DNA of 64,000 nt from Microbacterium sp. LWO14-1.2 (GCF_038397715.1 NZ_CP151633.1:1550001-1614000); one strand, 5' to 3'; positions 1-9,632 are shown, numbered from the stretch's first letter. The notes: a model not told the origin generated them from the letters alone. Translations and numbers: made by a program.

Positions 1-1
1 C

Positions 2-274
2 GTCGACCTCGCGACGAAGACCGTCACCCGCTCCGGCTCGCGCGTGCACCTCACGCCGACCGAGTGGCGGATGCTGGAGCACCTCGCGCGGCATCCCGGC
101 GCCCTCGTCACCCGGCAGGACCTGCTGAAGGAGATCTGGGGCAGCGAGCAGGTCTCCGACTCCGGGTACCTGCGCCTGTACATGTCGCAGCTGCGCAAGA
201 AGCTCGAGCGCGAACCCGGGTCGCCGGAGCACCTGCTGACCGAGTCGGGAATGGGCTACCGGCTCGTGCTCTGA
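2..274 (+). CDS. kdpE: KdpE-like response regulator, C-terminal part (cut by window edge)
   Basis: The reading frame is open from base 2, so the start lies outside the window. The 90 visible residues form the winged-helix DNA-binding domain of an OmpR/PhoB-class response regulator; the receiver domain is missing. LTPTEW near the left end, the segment YLRLYMSQLRKKLE and the ending HLLTESGMGYRL are the pattern I associate with KdpE, which with the sensor kinase KdpD controls the high-affinity K+ ATPase KdpFABC. Those partner genes would lie to the left, so the family is well supported and the Kdp name is inferred. A long inverted repeat follows the stop and probably ends transcription. Confidence 0.8.
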   Translation, partial: VDLATKTVTRSGSRVHLTPTEWRMLEHLARHPGALVTRQDLLKEIWGSEQVSDSGYLRLYMSQLRKKLEREPGSPEHLLTESGMGYRLVL

Positions 275-304
275 GGGCGCTTTGGGCGTCTTCCCCTCGC
301 CCCC

Positions 305-387
305 GCAACTTCTGCGGCCCTCGGCGCCTTCTGCGGCCGTGCGGGAGCACAGTGGCCGCAGAAGTTGCCCATGGCCGCAAAAGTTGG
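305..387. repeat. Double inverted repeat (F-F-R-R, 19-nt pitch) between convergent genes
   Basis: The half-site CTTCTGCGGCC occurs at 309-319 and 328-338. Its inverse occurs at 354-364 (exact) and 373-383 (one change), so both pairs are 19 nt apart. The outer arms 305-319 and 354-368 match over 15 bp. The element separates the kdpE-like gene from the convergent TspO-like gene and can fold into a long hairpin on either strand, so a bidirectional terminator role is plausible. The same geometry recurs at 1303, 16547 and 33971 with other sequences. Confidence 0.8.
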
Positions 388-399
388 TGCGCGAGCGGG

Positions 400-1206
400 T
401 CAGCGGGACACGGATGCCGTGCGGCGGCGCCGCAGGACCCCGACCACGCCCGCGACGACGAGCGCCACCGCGACCACGATCCCCGCGACGGCGGTGACGG
501 TGCTGTCGGGCTCGCCGGTGAGGCGTCCGACCGCGAGCCACGAGAGCCCCCAGGCGGTGGCCAGCGCCGGGGCGATGCGCTTCAGCACGAGCGCGCTCGC
601 GACGCCGATGACGAGGACGACGGCCAGCACGGCGACGGCCCAGACCTCCGCCTGCTCAGCCCAGTCGGCCGGGGCGATCTGCGTGAACCAGGCCGCGGTG
701 TTGGCGACGGTCGCGATCGTGACCCACCCGAAGTGCAGGCCGTTGGCTCCGTCGACCACGATCCGTTCGGGGATCGTGCGTGCGCTGCGCCGATTCAGCA
801 GCACCATGACGCGGGCGAGAGCGGCGAGCAGTAGGGCGATCACGATGACGGTGAGCGGAAGCGTGAGGAACTGCGCCGTCACGAGCCAGAGGCCGTTGAG
901 CACCATGGTCGCGGCGATCCACCAGCCGACCGTGCGCTGACGCTCGTCGGTCCGCTGCGCGGGGAGCGCCTGCCACACCGCGTACGCGATCAGACCGAGA
1001 TAGATGAGGGACCAGATCGAGAACGCGGGTCCGGCGGGCGCGAGGTACGAGCCGGATGCCGACAGCGCGCCGTCCTGCAGCTCGTCGACCGACGTGCCGC
1101 CGAACGCACCGGATCCGACGGCGGCGGCGATCAGCATGAAGGTCGCCGCAGCGATGATCGCGGCCTGGCGGAGGATGTCGTTCGTCCGGGATTCCATGCC
1201 CCGCAC
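400..1206 (-). CDS. TspO/MBR-like tryptophan-rich membrane protein
   Basis: A 268-residue hydrophobic protein with about seven predicted membrane segments. The stretch GPAFSIWSLIYLGLIAYAVW resembles the second helix of TspO/MBR (translocator, tryptophan-rich sensory) proteins, with several further Trp residues in helices. It is longer than classical TspO (about 160 residues) and belongs to an extended group found in actinobacteria. TspO proteins bind porphyrins and other hydrophobic ligands in the membrane; the role here is unknown. Met4 at 1197 is an alternative start. A palindrome 46-67 bp upstream suggests transcriptional control. Confidence 0.65.
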   Translation of the reverse strand: MRGMESRTNDILRQAAIIAAATFMLIAAAVGSGAFGGTSVDELQDGALSASGSYLAPAGPAFSIWSLIYLGLIAYAVWQALPAQRTDERQRTVGWWIAATMVLNGLWLVTAQFLTLPLTVIVIALLLAALARVMVLLNRRSARTIPERIVVDGANGLHFGWVTIATVANTAAWFTQIAPADWAEQAEVWAVAVLAVVLVIGVASALVLKRIAPALATAWGLSWLAVGRLTGEPDSTVTAVAGIVVAVALVVAGVVGVLRRRRTASVSR

Positions 1207-1251
1207 GCTACGCGCCCGGCCCCGAGCCGCCCAGACCCTTGACTCTCGCTT

Positions 1252-1273
1252 GGCTAACGTCTAGCCTGGCTAG
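1252..1273. promoter_or_regulatory. Putative operator upstream of the TspO-like gene
   Basis: CTAGCCTGGCTAG (1261-1273) is a palindrome with 6-bp perfect arms around one base, and a further GGCTA half-site starts at 1252. The surrounding bases are AT-richer than the genome. It lies 46-67 bp upstream of the TspO-like start, a usual operator position. The binding protein is not identifiable. Confidence 0.45.
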
Positions 1274-1302
1274 CTAAATACGGCGAGTGCGGGGTTGTTC
1301 GG

Positions 1303-1374
1303 TGCGAAGGAGATCACACGTTGCGAAGGACTCATGCGCGGCATCCGTCCTTCGCTACGCGAGATCTCCTTCGG
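1303..1374. repeat. Double inverted repeat (F-F-R-R, 19-nt pitch), TGCGAAGGA family
   Basis: TGCGAAGGA occurs at 1303-1311 and again at 1322-1330. The inverse TCCTTCG occurs at 1348-1354 and 1367-1373. Both pairs have a 19-nt pitch. The outer arms extend to 11 bp (CGAAGGAGATC with GATCTCCTTCG). It lies just downstream of the TetR gene stop. A closely related copy lies inside the alanine racemase gene at 33971-34045, so this is a dispersed repeat family. Confidence 0.85.
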
Positions 1375-1401
1375 TACGCGTGAGCGTGACGGCGAGAGAG
1401 G

Positions 1402-2901
<1,500 letters not shown>

Positions 2902-2920
2902 CCCCCGGAGCGGAGCAGCG

Positions 2921-2974
2921 AGCGAGACGAAACGCGGCGAGCGTCACACGACGGTCACCGCGTTTCGTCTCGCT
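2921..2974. terminator. Hairpin terminator after the hydrolase
   Basis: AGCGAGACGAAACGCGG (2921-2937) pairs perfectly over 17 bp with 2958-2974, with a 20-nt loop. It lies between two convergent genes, so it can act on both strands. No long T run follows, as is usual in high-GC actinobacteria. The arm sequence recurs near 58970. Confidence 0.7.
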
Positions 2975-2975
2975 T

Positions 2976-3070
2976 CGCTCGCTCAACGACCCGCAGAAGG
3001 ATCCGCTCGCTCAACGAGCCGGAGAAGGACTCGCTCGCTCAACGACCCGCAGGACCCGCTCGCTCAACGA
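2976..3070 (+). repeat. Four tandem copies of CGCTCGCTCAACGA
   Basis: The 14-mer CGCTCGCTCAACGA starts at 2976, 3004, 3032 and 3057 (spacing 28, 28 and 25 bp). Variable spacers such as CCCGCAGAAGGATC lie between the copies. A related GGTCGTTGAGCGA segment lies at 58938 on the opposite strand, so the unit belongs to a dispersed repeat that has been locally amplified here. Confidence 0.85.
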
Positions 3071-3091
3071 CCCGGAGAAGGATCCGTCCGG

Positions 3092-4522
3092 TCAGCGCGT
3101 TTCGTCCCGACCGGCGGCGGGAAGAGGAGCACGGCGGCGGAGAGCGAGCAGGCCGACAGTCGTGAGCACCCCGCCGAGGACTGTCAGGAGCACGATCGAC
3201 ACCGTGTCGGGGCCCGTGTCGGGCAGCCGGCCGGCGGCGGACGGCGCCACTGCTCCCGCCACCCCAGCCGAACCAGGCGCAGTCGCGGGCGGACCAGCGG
3301 GCGGCGCGGCAGGCGGCAGTGCACTCGGCGGCAGCGCCACGATGCCCGCGTCAGTGCCGGTCACATCGGGAGCCGCCGCGGTCACCGCGATCACGCCCGT
3401 GCGTCCGGTGAGCGGGTCGGGGTCGGAGTCCGCGGCGTCGTCACCGGCGTCGCGCGGCGCGAACCCGTCGCCGCGCGCCAGCCCCTGGAAGACCACCGTG
3501 TACCGCCCGAACGGGACCTGCGTGAAGGAGTAGGCGCCGGAGTCGTCCGTCGTCGTCCGCGCCGCCTCCGCGCCGTCCTCGCGCAACAGCACCACCGTGA
3601 CACCGGCCACTCCAGGCTCGTCCGCGTCACGCACTCCGTCACGGTCGCGATCGCGCCAGACGCGAGAACCGATCGAGCCCGCACTGCGTGCCATGACGAC
3701 TCCGGCATCCACATCCGTCACGTCGGGCGTCGCGGTCGTGAGCGGCACACCGCCGGTGCGCCCCGTGGCGGGGTCGGCATCGGAGTCCGCGCCGTCGTCG
3801 TCGCCCGCGTTCGCGGTCGTGAGCACGGCACCCTCGGGCAGGCCCGTGAAGCCGACCGTGTACAGGTCGAGCGTCAGCTCCGTGAACGAGTATCGGCCGG
3901 CCGCGTTCGTCGCGGCGCGCTCCACCTCGGTGCCGTCCTCGAGGAACAGCACGACCGTGACGCCCGGAAGCCCTGGCTCGTCCGGATCCTGCACACCGTC
4001 ACGGTCGCGGTCATCCCACACCCGATCGCCGATGGATCCGAGTCGGGTGGCCAGACCGGCATCCACGTCGGTGACGTCGGGTCTGCCCGCCGACAGGATG
4101 ATCACGCCGGTGCGGCCAGTCGCGGGGTCGGCGTCGGAATCGACGGCGTCGTCGCCGCCCGCGTCGCGCACGGTGAGCACGACGTTCGGCCGAAGGCGCT
4201 CGAAGCCCACGGTGTACGAGCCCAGCGGCAGGTTCCGGAACGAGTACTCTCCGCTGCGGTCGGTCTCGGTCCGCTCGATCTCCGCACCGTCCGCGCCGTA
4301 GAGCACGACCGTGACGTCGGCGGCGCTGGATTCGTCGGGATCCTGGATGCCGTCGCGATCCTCGTCGCGCCACACGCGGTCGCCGATGGAGCCCAGACGC
4401 GGGTTCTGCTCGGTCGCGCTCGCGGCCGGCGCGGTCACGAGCTCGACGCCCGCCAGCACACCCACCCCCAGCACGCCGAGCAGCACGATGGCCGCGGAAT
4501 GGATGAGCTGGTTCGTGCGCAT
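3092..4522 (-). CDS. LPDTG-anchored surface protein with three SdrD B-like repeats
   Basis: 476 residues from the ATG at 4522, which has a GGGGGGAA ribosome site; the open frame extends upstream without support. A signal peptide (residues 1 to about 35, ending AASA) is followed by three repeats of about 117 residues. Each opens with a form of LGSIGDRVW and contains a calcium-loop-like DRDGxxDxDE motif, typical of SdrD B-like / collagen-binding B-type folds. A Pro/Ala-rich linker leads to LPDTG (433-437), a hydrophobic segment and a basic tail, which is a sortase cell-wall signal. No sortase gene lies nearby. It is probably an exported stalk or adhesin; the ligand is unknown. Confidence 0.87.
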   Translation of the reverse strand: MRTNQLIHSAAIVLLGVLGVGVLAGVELVTAPAASATEQNPRLGSIGDRVWRDEDRDGIQDPDESSAADVTVVLYGADGAEIERTETDRSGEYSFRNLPLGSYTVGFERLRPNVVLTVRDAGGDDAVDSDADPATGRTGVIILSAGRPDVTDVDAGLATRLGSIGDRVWDDRDRDGVQDPDEPGLPGVTVVLFLEDGTEVERAATNAAGRYSFTELTLDLYTVGFTGLPEGAVLTTANAGDDDGADSDADPATGRTGGVPLTTATPDVTDVDAGVVMARSAGSIGSRVWRDRDRDGVRDADEPGVAGVTVVLLREDGAEAARTTTDDSGAYSFTQVPFGRYTVVFQGLARGDGFAPRDAGDDAADSDPDPLTGRTGVIAVTAAAPDVTGTDAGIVALPPSALPPAAPPAGPPATAPGSAGVAGAVAPSAAGRLPDTGPDTVSIVLLTVLGGVLTTVGLLALRRRAPLPAAGRDETR

Positions 4523-4646
4523 GACGGTTCCCCCCGACGATCTGACTCGGCCATGCTGACAGAGGCCGACGGTCCATCGGACGGAATATCGATATGGGTT
4601 GCTCAACCCCGGCGAAACGGTGAGCGTATGGCGGAATTCCGCGAAA

Positions 4647-5603
4647 TCAGCCGCGCATCGCGACACCCCGACGCCAGTAGCCCATGAAGGCCACCTGCCC
4701 GCGATCGATGCCGAGATCCTTCACGAGGTGACGGCGCAGGGTGGTGACGACCCCGCTCTCGCCGGCGATCCAGAAGTAGCGCTCCGCCGGGGCATCCGCC
4801 ACCGCGATGTCCTCGCCGAGCCCGGAGTAGTCGGGGGTCTCCCAGAGCAGGTCCTCGGACTCGATGTCGGTCACGTCGACGTCGTCTGCGGCATCCGCGT
4901 CGCCGAGGTACTCGAGCACCGCAGGGATCAGCTGCAGTCCATGGGCCTGCTCGTCCGCACGGGGCAGCCACCGCACCTCGACGCCCGCGGGAGCGGCGAT
5001 CGAGAGCACGTCGTCGGCCGACGGCACCTCGATAAACGCGCAGCCGCGCAGATCGCGCGGAGCGTCTTCCAGGATGCGGGCGATCGCGGGCGCGGCGGTC
5101 TCGTCGCCGGCCAGCACGACGGATGCCGCGGTACCCGGTTCGAACTCCGCTCCCCCGTGCGCGGAGGACGGCAGGCCGCGGCGCGGCCCGACCACGTACA
5201 GCTCCTGTCCGACGGCAGCGGCGTCGGCCCAGCGCGACGCGGGTCCCGAGAGGCCGGGTGCGAGGTGCAGCACGAAGTCGACGTCGACCTCGGTGCCGGC
5301 ATCCGTCACGCGCAGCTCGCGCACCGAGTACGTGCGCATCGAGCCGCGCTCGTCCTCGGGCACCGCGAGGTACGAGGCCCACCAGTTGTCGGTCTCGCGA
5401 TCGAGGGCCGGCAGCACGCCGGACGCCGGCGGGAAGACGAGCTTGATGCGGGAGTCGAACACGTCGCCGGGCGTTCCGAACTCGAACAGCTCGTCGCCGC
5501 CGAACGTGACCCGCACGAAGTTCGGCGAGACGCGGTCGACCGCGCGCACCTCGGCACGCGCCAGCACATAGGTGGGACGCTCGGTGGTGGTCTCAGCGGA
5601 CAT
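4647..5603 (-). CDS. Siderophore-interacting protein (ferric-siderophore reductase)
   Basis: 318 residues of the SIP/ViuB family, cytoplasmic flavoproteins that reduce imported ferric siderophores to release iron. The FAD-binding motif RTYS is at residues 90-93, and the C-terminal half is the NAD(P)H-binding SIP domain (WIAGESGVV near residue 278). It is the last gene of the uptake operon and overlaps the ATPase gene by 11 bp, so the two are translationally coupled. The basic tail GYWRRG is usual for the family. Confidence 0.93.
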   Translation of the reverse strand: MSAETTTERPTYVLARAEVRAVDRVSPNFVRVTFGGDELFEFGTPGDVFDSRIKLVFPPASGVLPALDRETDNWWASYLAVPEDERGSMRTYSVRELRVTDAGTEVDVDFVLHLAPGLSGPASRWADAAAVGQELYVVGPRRGLPSSAHGGAEFEPGTAASVVLAGDETAAPAIARILEDAPRDLRGCAFIEVPSADDVLSIAAPAGVEVRWLPRADEQAHGLQLIPAVLEYLGDADAADDVDVTDIESEDLLWETPDYSGLGEDIAVADAPAERYFWIAGESGVVTTLRRHLVKDLGIDRGQVAFMGYWRRGVAMRG

Positions 5604-6393
5604 GGTGCCTCCCGATCGGTGTGACCATCGGCTTTCCGGAAACCGGGTCGGTGGTGATCTGATTCGCGAGGCCGAAGACCTCTTCGACGTGCTCTGCCGT
5701 CACGACCTCCTGCGGCGTGCCGGTGACGTGCACGCGTCCGTCCTTCATCGCGACGAGCTCGTCGGAGTAGCGGGCGGCGAGGTTCAGATCGTGCAGCACC
5801 ATCACGATGGTCGTGCCGCGCGAGACGCTGAGGTCCGTGAGCAGGTCGAGCACCTCGACCTGGTGCGCGACGTCGAGGAACGTGGTCGGCTCGTCGAGCA
5901 GCAGGATGTCGGTCTCCTGCGCGAGCGCCATCGCGATCCATACCCGCTGACGCTGCCCGCCGGACAGCTCGTCGACACTGCGATCGGCGAGGTCGGTGGT
6001 TCCGGTGACGGCGAGCGCGTCGGCGACGACCTCGTAGTCGTGGGTGCTCCAGCGCGACAGCATCTTCTGGTGCGGGTGCCGGCCCCGGCCCACCAGGTCG
6101 GCCACCGCGATGCCCTCCGGCGCCACCGGCGACTGCGGCAGCAGTCCGAGGATGCGCGCGACCTCCTTCGTGGGGCGCGTGTGCACCGAGGTGCCGTCGA
6201 GCACGATCTGCCCCGCCGAGGGTGAGAGCAGGCGCGCGAGCGAGCGGAGCAGCGTCGACTTGCCGCATCCGTTCGCCCCGACGATCGTGGTGATCCTGCC
6301 CGGCGCGATCTGCAGATCGAGGCCGTCGATGACCGTGCGGTCGCCGTAGGCGAGGGTGACGGACTCCGCCGTCAGGGTATGCGCCTCGGTCAC
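5593..6393 (-). CDS. Ferric-siderophore ABC transporter ATPase (FecE/FhuC type)
   Basis: 266 residues with Walker A GANGCGKS (39-46), signature LSGGQ (143-147) and Walker B ILLLDEP (163-169). It energises import through the two FecCD-type permeases encoded just upstream. Its start overlaps the previous gene's stop by 4 bp, and its 3' end overlaps the SIP gene. The operon context makes iron chelates the substrate class; the particular siderophore cannot be read from the sequence. Confidence 0.95.
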   Translation of the reverse strand: MTEAHTLTAESVTLAYGDRTVIDGLDLQIAPGRITTIVGANGCGKSTLLRSLARLLSPSAGQIVLDGTSVHTRPTKEVARILGLLPQSPVAPEGIAVADLVGRGRHPHQKMLSRWSTHDYEVVADALAVTGTTDLADRSVDELSGGQRQRVWIAMALAQETDILLLDEPTTFLDVAHQVEVLDLLTDLSVSRGTTIVMVLHDLNLAARYSDELVAMKDGRVHVTGTPQEVVTAEHVEEVFGLANQITTDPVSGKPMVTPIGRHHVR

Positions 6394-7460
6394 AGAGAGC
6401 CTCCCGAGCGATTGGTGCGGACGAGCAGATAGATGAGGTAGGGGGCGCCGAGCACACCGGTGATGACGCCGACCGGGTAGCGCTCACCGAAGGCGAACTG
6501 GCCGAGCAGGTCGCTGCCGAGAACGAGCGCGGCGCCGACGAACGCGCTCGGCAGCAGCAGGTTCGCGCCGGGTCCCGTGATGCGCGCGGCGATCGGACCG
6601 GCCATGAACGCGACGAACGCGATCGGCCCGGTGGCGGCGGTGGCGAACGCGAGCAGCGCCACGGCGCCGAGGATGCAGAGCACGCGCGTCGTGTTCACCC
6701 GCACCCCGAGCCCGGATGCCGAGTCGTCGCCGAGCTGCATCGCGCCGAGCGCCCGGCCCTGCGCGAGCAGCAGCGGCACGATCACGAGCGCCGCGATGGC
6801 GAGCGGGGCGACGCGCTCCCAGGAGGCGCTGTTCAGGCTGCCGGTGAGCCACTGCATCGCGGTCTGGATGTCCCACGACGCGGCCCGCGACAGCACGTAC
6901 GAGATCACGCTCTGCAGCATCAGCGAGACGCCGATGCCGATGAGGATCAGCCGGGTGCCCGCGAAGCCGCCGCGGATCGACAGCAGGTAGATGGCTGCGG
7001 CGGTGACCAGCGCGCCGCCGAGGGCCAGGAGCGAGACGAGCGGTCCGTCGAGGCCCAGCACGATGATGCCGATCACCGCGGCGGCGCCCGCGCCGTTCGA
7101 GATGCCGATGATGTCGGGCGAGGCGAGCGGGTTGCGCAGCAGCGTCTGGAACGAGACCCCGGCCATGCCGAACGCGATGCCCGCGAGGATCGCCAGCACG
7201 GCGCGAGGCAGCCGCAGCTCCCCGACCGTGAACGAGGCCCCGGGCACGGTCTCGCCCAGGATGACCCGTACGACAGCGTCGAGCGGGTAGAACGTGTTGC
7301 CCACCATGAGCGCGACCGTGAACAGCACGAGCAGCAGCACGCCGAGCACGATCGTGGCGACCGCATGGCGACGGTGGCGGGCCCGGCGTCCGGTGACGAT
7401 CGCGGCGATGCGGTCGTGGGCGACGGTCTGGGCCGGCGCGGTGCGATCCATGGTGCTCAC
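6390..7460 (-). CDS. FecCD-family siderophore permease (second subunit)
   Basis: 356 residues from the GTG at 7460, whose GTGA overlaps the stop of the other permease; the ATG at 7451 is an alternative. It is a polytopic BtuC/FecD-fold protein with about ten helices, including the family segments FGMAGVSFQTLLRNPLA and a coupling region near GDDSASGLG. It would pair with the 7457-8500 product as a heterodimer, with the 5593 ATPase on the cytoplasmic face. Confidence 0.93.
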   Translation of the reverse strand: MSTMDRTAPAQTVAHDRIAAIVTGRRARHRRHAVATIVLGVLLLVLFTVALMVGNTFYPLDAVVRVILGETVPGASFTVGELRLPRAVLAILAGIAFGMAGVSFQTLLRNPLASPDIIGISNGAGAAAVIGIIVLGLDGPLVSLLALGGALVTAAAIYLLSIRGGFAGTRLILIGIGVSLMLQSVISYVLSRAASWDIQTAMQWLTGSLNSASWERVAPLAIAALVIVPLLLAQGRALGAMQLGDDSASGLGVRVNTTRVLCILGAVALLAFATAATGPIAFVAFMAGPIAARITGPGANLLLPSAFVGAALVLGSDLLGQFAFGERYPVGVITGVLGAPYLIYLLVRTNRSGGSL

Positions 7461-8500
7461 AGCTCCCGCACCTTCTGCCGGCGCACGATCCAGATGAAGA
7501 ACGGCGCTCCGATGACCGCGGTGATGATGCCCACCTGGATCTCCTCCGACGACGGCGAGATGACCCGGCCGACGATGTCGCTCGCGAGCAGCAGCGCTGC
7601 ACCCGCGGTCGCCGAGAACGGCAGCAGCCAGCGGTGGTCGGTGCCGATCAGCATCCGGCACACGTGCGGGATGACGAGGCCGATGAACCCGATCGGACCG
7701 GCGATCGCCGTGGCCGCACCGGCGAGGATCACGGCACCGAGCGCCGACACGAGCCGGGTGCGGAACACGTGCTCGCCGAGCCCCTTGGCCATGTCGTCGC
7801 CGAGCGCGAGCGAGTTCATGCCCCGCGCGCTCGCCAGGCAGATGAGGGCGCCGAGCGCGAGAACAGGCGCGGTCAGCGCGATGCGCGGCCACTCCGCACC
7901 GCCGACCCCGCCGATCTGCCACGCCTGGAAGGCCTGCAGCAGGTCGACGCGCGGCAGCATGACGGCGCTGATGAGGGAGGCGAAGGCGGCCGAGGTCGCC
8001 GCACCCGCGAGGGCGAGCTTGAGCGGGGTCGCCCCGCCACGGCCGAGCGAGCCGACGGTGTACACGAACGCGGCCGCGAGCGCCGCACCCGTGATGGCGA
8101 GGGCCATCTGTCCGTACGGATTCGTGAGTCCGAGGAACGCGAGCCCCAGCACCACGGCGAAGGACGCGCCGTTCGACACCCCGAGGATGCCCGGGTCGGC
8201 GACCGGATTGCGGGTCACCGCCTGCATGGTCGCGCCCGACAGTGCGAGAGCCGCTCCGACGAGGAGCGCGAGGACCGTGCGCGGGATGCGCTTGACGACA
8301 GCCGCCTCGGCGATCGTGTCGGCGTGCCCCGAGAGCGCCGCCCCGATGTCGTCGAGCGTGACTGCCCGCACCCCGAAACTGACCGACAGCGCGCACAGCA
8401 CGAGCAGCACGCCCACGCCGGCCAGCAGCCAGAGGGTACGCACCCACGCCGGGCGTCGCAGGTCTGCGATGCCCGGCGCGGGAGCGGCGACAGCGGTCAC
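7457..8500 (-). CDS. FecCD-family siderophore permease (first subunit)
   Basis: 347 residues, about ten membrane helices. Family signatures are LSGATMQAVTRNPVADPGI near residue 90, GDDMAKGLG in the coupling region and GPIGFIGLVIPH near residue 270. It starts 27 bp after the binding-protein gene and is coupled by a GTGA overlap to the next permease, so the two subunits are made in equal amounts. Confidence 0.93.
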   Translation of the reverse strand: MTAVAAPAPGIADLRRPAWVRTLWLLAGVGVLLVLCALSVSFGVRAVTLDDIGAALSGHADTIAEAAVVKRIPRTVLALLVGAALALSGATMQAVTRNPVADPGILGVSNGASFAVVLGLAFLGLTNPYGQMALAITGAALAAAFVYTVGSLGRGGATPLKLALAGAATSAAFASLISAVMLPRVDLLQAFQAWQIGGVGGAEWPRIALTAPVLALGALICLASARGMNSLALGDDMAKGLGEHVFRTRLVSALGAVILAGAATAIAGPIGFIGLVIPHVCRMLIGTDHRWLLPFSATAGAALLLASDIVGRVISPSSEEIQVGIITAVIGAPFFIWIVRRQKVREL

Positions 8501-8527
8501 GGGATCAGAGCGGGATGGCGCGGACGA

Positions 8528-9553
8528 TCACTGCGCGAGCGGCGCAGCCAGGGCCTCGAAGTAGGCGTCGATGCCCCACGGGATGGAGAGCGGCGTCGGG
8601 TTGGCCGATGCCGCGAGCGGGGTGGAGTCGGGCAGCACGGCGACGCGGCCCTCGGCGATAGCGGGGATCTTCGACAGGAGCGGGTCGGCCTGCAGGAGGG
8701 CGAGCGTCGAGTCGTCGCCGTACGTGATGATGAGGTCGACATCGTCGAACTTCGCCGCGTCCTCCGCGCTGACCTGCAGGTAGAACTGGTCGGTGTCGGC
8801 ATCCGCCTCGAGCAGCGAGGAGAGCGGCATTCCGAGCTCGTTCAGGTAGCCGACGCGGGGGTCGATCGGCGTGTAGTACCCGATCTGGCTGAGGTCGGTC
8901 GGGTCGACGAAGAAGAACATCGCCTTCTTGTCCTTGAGGTCGCCCTGCGCGTCGAGCGCGGCCTCGGCGTCGGAGTGCAGCTTCTCGACGAGGGCGTCGC
9001 CCTCGTCCTCGAGCCCGAGGGCCTTCGAGTTCATCTCGATCATCTCGTCGACGGTGGTGCCCCAGGGGATGTCGGGGTACGCGACGACCGGGGCGATCTT
9101 GGAGAGGGTGTCGTACTCCTCCTTGGTGATCGCGGAGTACGACGCGAGGATCACGTCGGGCTGCGTGTCGGCGACGGCCTCGAAGTCGATGCCGTCGGAC
9201 TCGTCGAACAGCACCGGGGTCTCGCCGCCGAGCTCGTCGAGCTTCTCCTCAACCCAGGGCAGGATGCCGTTGTCGTCGTCGTCGCCCCACGTCGCCTTGC
9301 TCATGCCGACCGGCACGATGCCCAGCGCGAGCGGCACCTCGTGGTTGGCCCACGCCACCGTCGCGACGCGCTCGGGCTTCTCGGTGATCGTGGTCTCGCC
9401 GTAGACGTGCTCGATCGTGACCGGGAAGGCCGAGTCGTCGGCCGGGTTGCTCCCGGCGGAGTCGGAGTCGCCGCCGGACGGGGTCGAGCAGGCGGCGAGG
9501 CCCACGGCGAGCGCCGCGGCGACACCGGCGGCGAGGAGACGGGAGGTGCGCAC
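8528..9553 (-). CDS. Iron-siderophore ABC transporter substrate-binding lipoprotein
   Basis: 341 residues from the GTG at 9553, which has an AAGGGA ribosome site and places the signal peptide at the N-terminus; the open frame continues to 9592. The lipobox LAAC is near residue 21, so the protein is lipid-anchored on the outer face of the membrane. The rest is a class III (FecB/BtuF-type) binding fold, with the usual PERVATV segment at the start of the domain. It is the first gene of the operon, behind the DtxR-type box at 9614-9632. Confidence 0.93.
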   Translation of the reverse strand: MRTSRLLAAGVAAALAVGLAACSTPSGGDSDSAGSNPADDSAFPVTIEHVYGETTITEKPERVATVAWANHEVPLALGIVPVGMSKATWGDDDDNGILPWVEEKLDELGGETPVLFDESDGIDFEAVADTQPDVILASYSAITKEEYDTLSKIAPVVAYPDIPWGTTVDEMIEMNSKALGLEDEGDALVEKLHSDAEAALDAQGDLKDKKAMFFFVDPTDLSQIGYYTPIDPRVGYLNELGMPLSSLLEADADTDQFYLQVSAEDAAKFDDVDLIITYGDDSTLALLQADPLLSKIPAIAEGRVAVLPDSTPLAASANPTPLSIPWGIDAYFEALAAPLAQ

Positions 9554-9613
9554 AGGCGTTCCCTTCGGTTGGAGATGGAGGGTACGGCGCACGGAGGGGC
9601 GCCAGGGCTTTGG

Positions 9614-9632
9614 TAAGCCTGGCCTAATCTAA
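9614..9632 (-). promoter_or_regulatory. DtxR/IdeR-type iron box
   Basis: Read on the minus strand, the 19 bases are TTAGATTAGGCCAGGCTTA. They match about 14 positions of the actinobacterial iron-box consensus TTAGGTTAGGCTAACCTAA. The box lies 61 bp upstream of the binding-protein start, in promoter position. Iron-loaded DtxR/IdeR would repress the five-gene uptake operon. Adjacent bases TAACAG/AAAGTAA keep the region AT-rich. Confidence 0.8.

Noticed and set aside
2976..3070. Regular short repeats considered as a CRISPR array
   Set aside because: The repeat is 14 bp with 11-14 bp spacers that are themselves similar, and no cas gene is present. It is a tandem repeat.
4523..4666. N-terminal extension of the LPDTG surface protein
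   Set aside because: The 48 extra residues precede the signal peptide and lack a ribosome site, while the ATG at 4522 has GGGGGG upstream.
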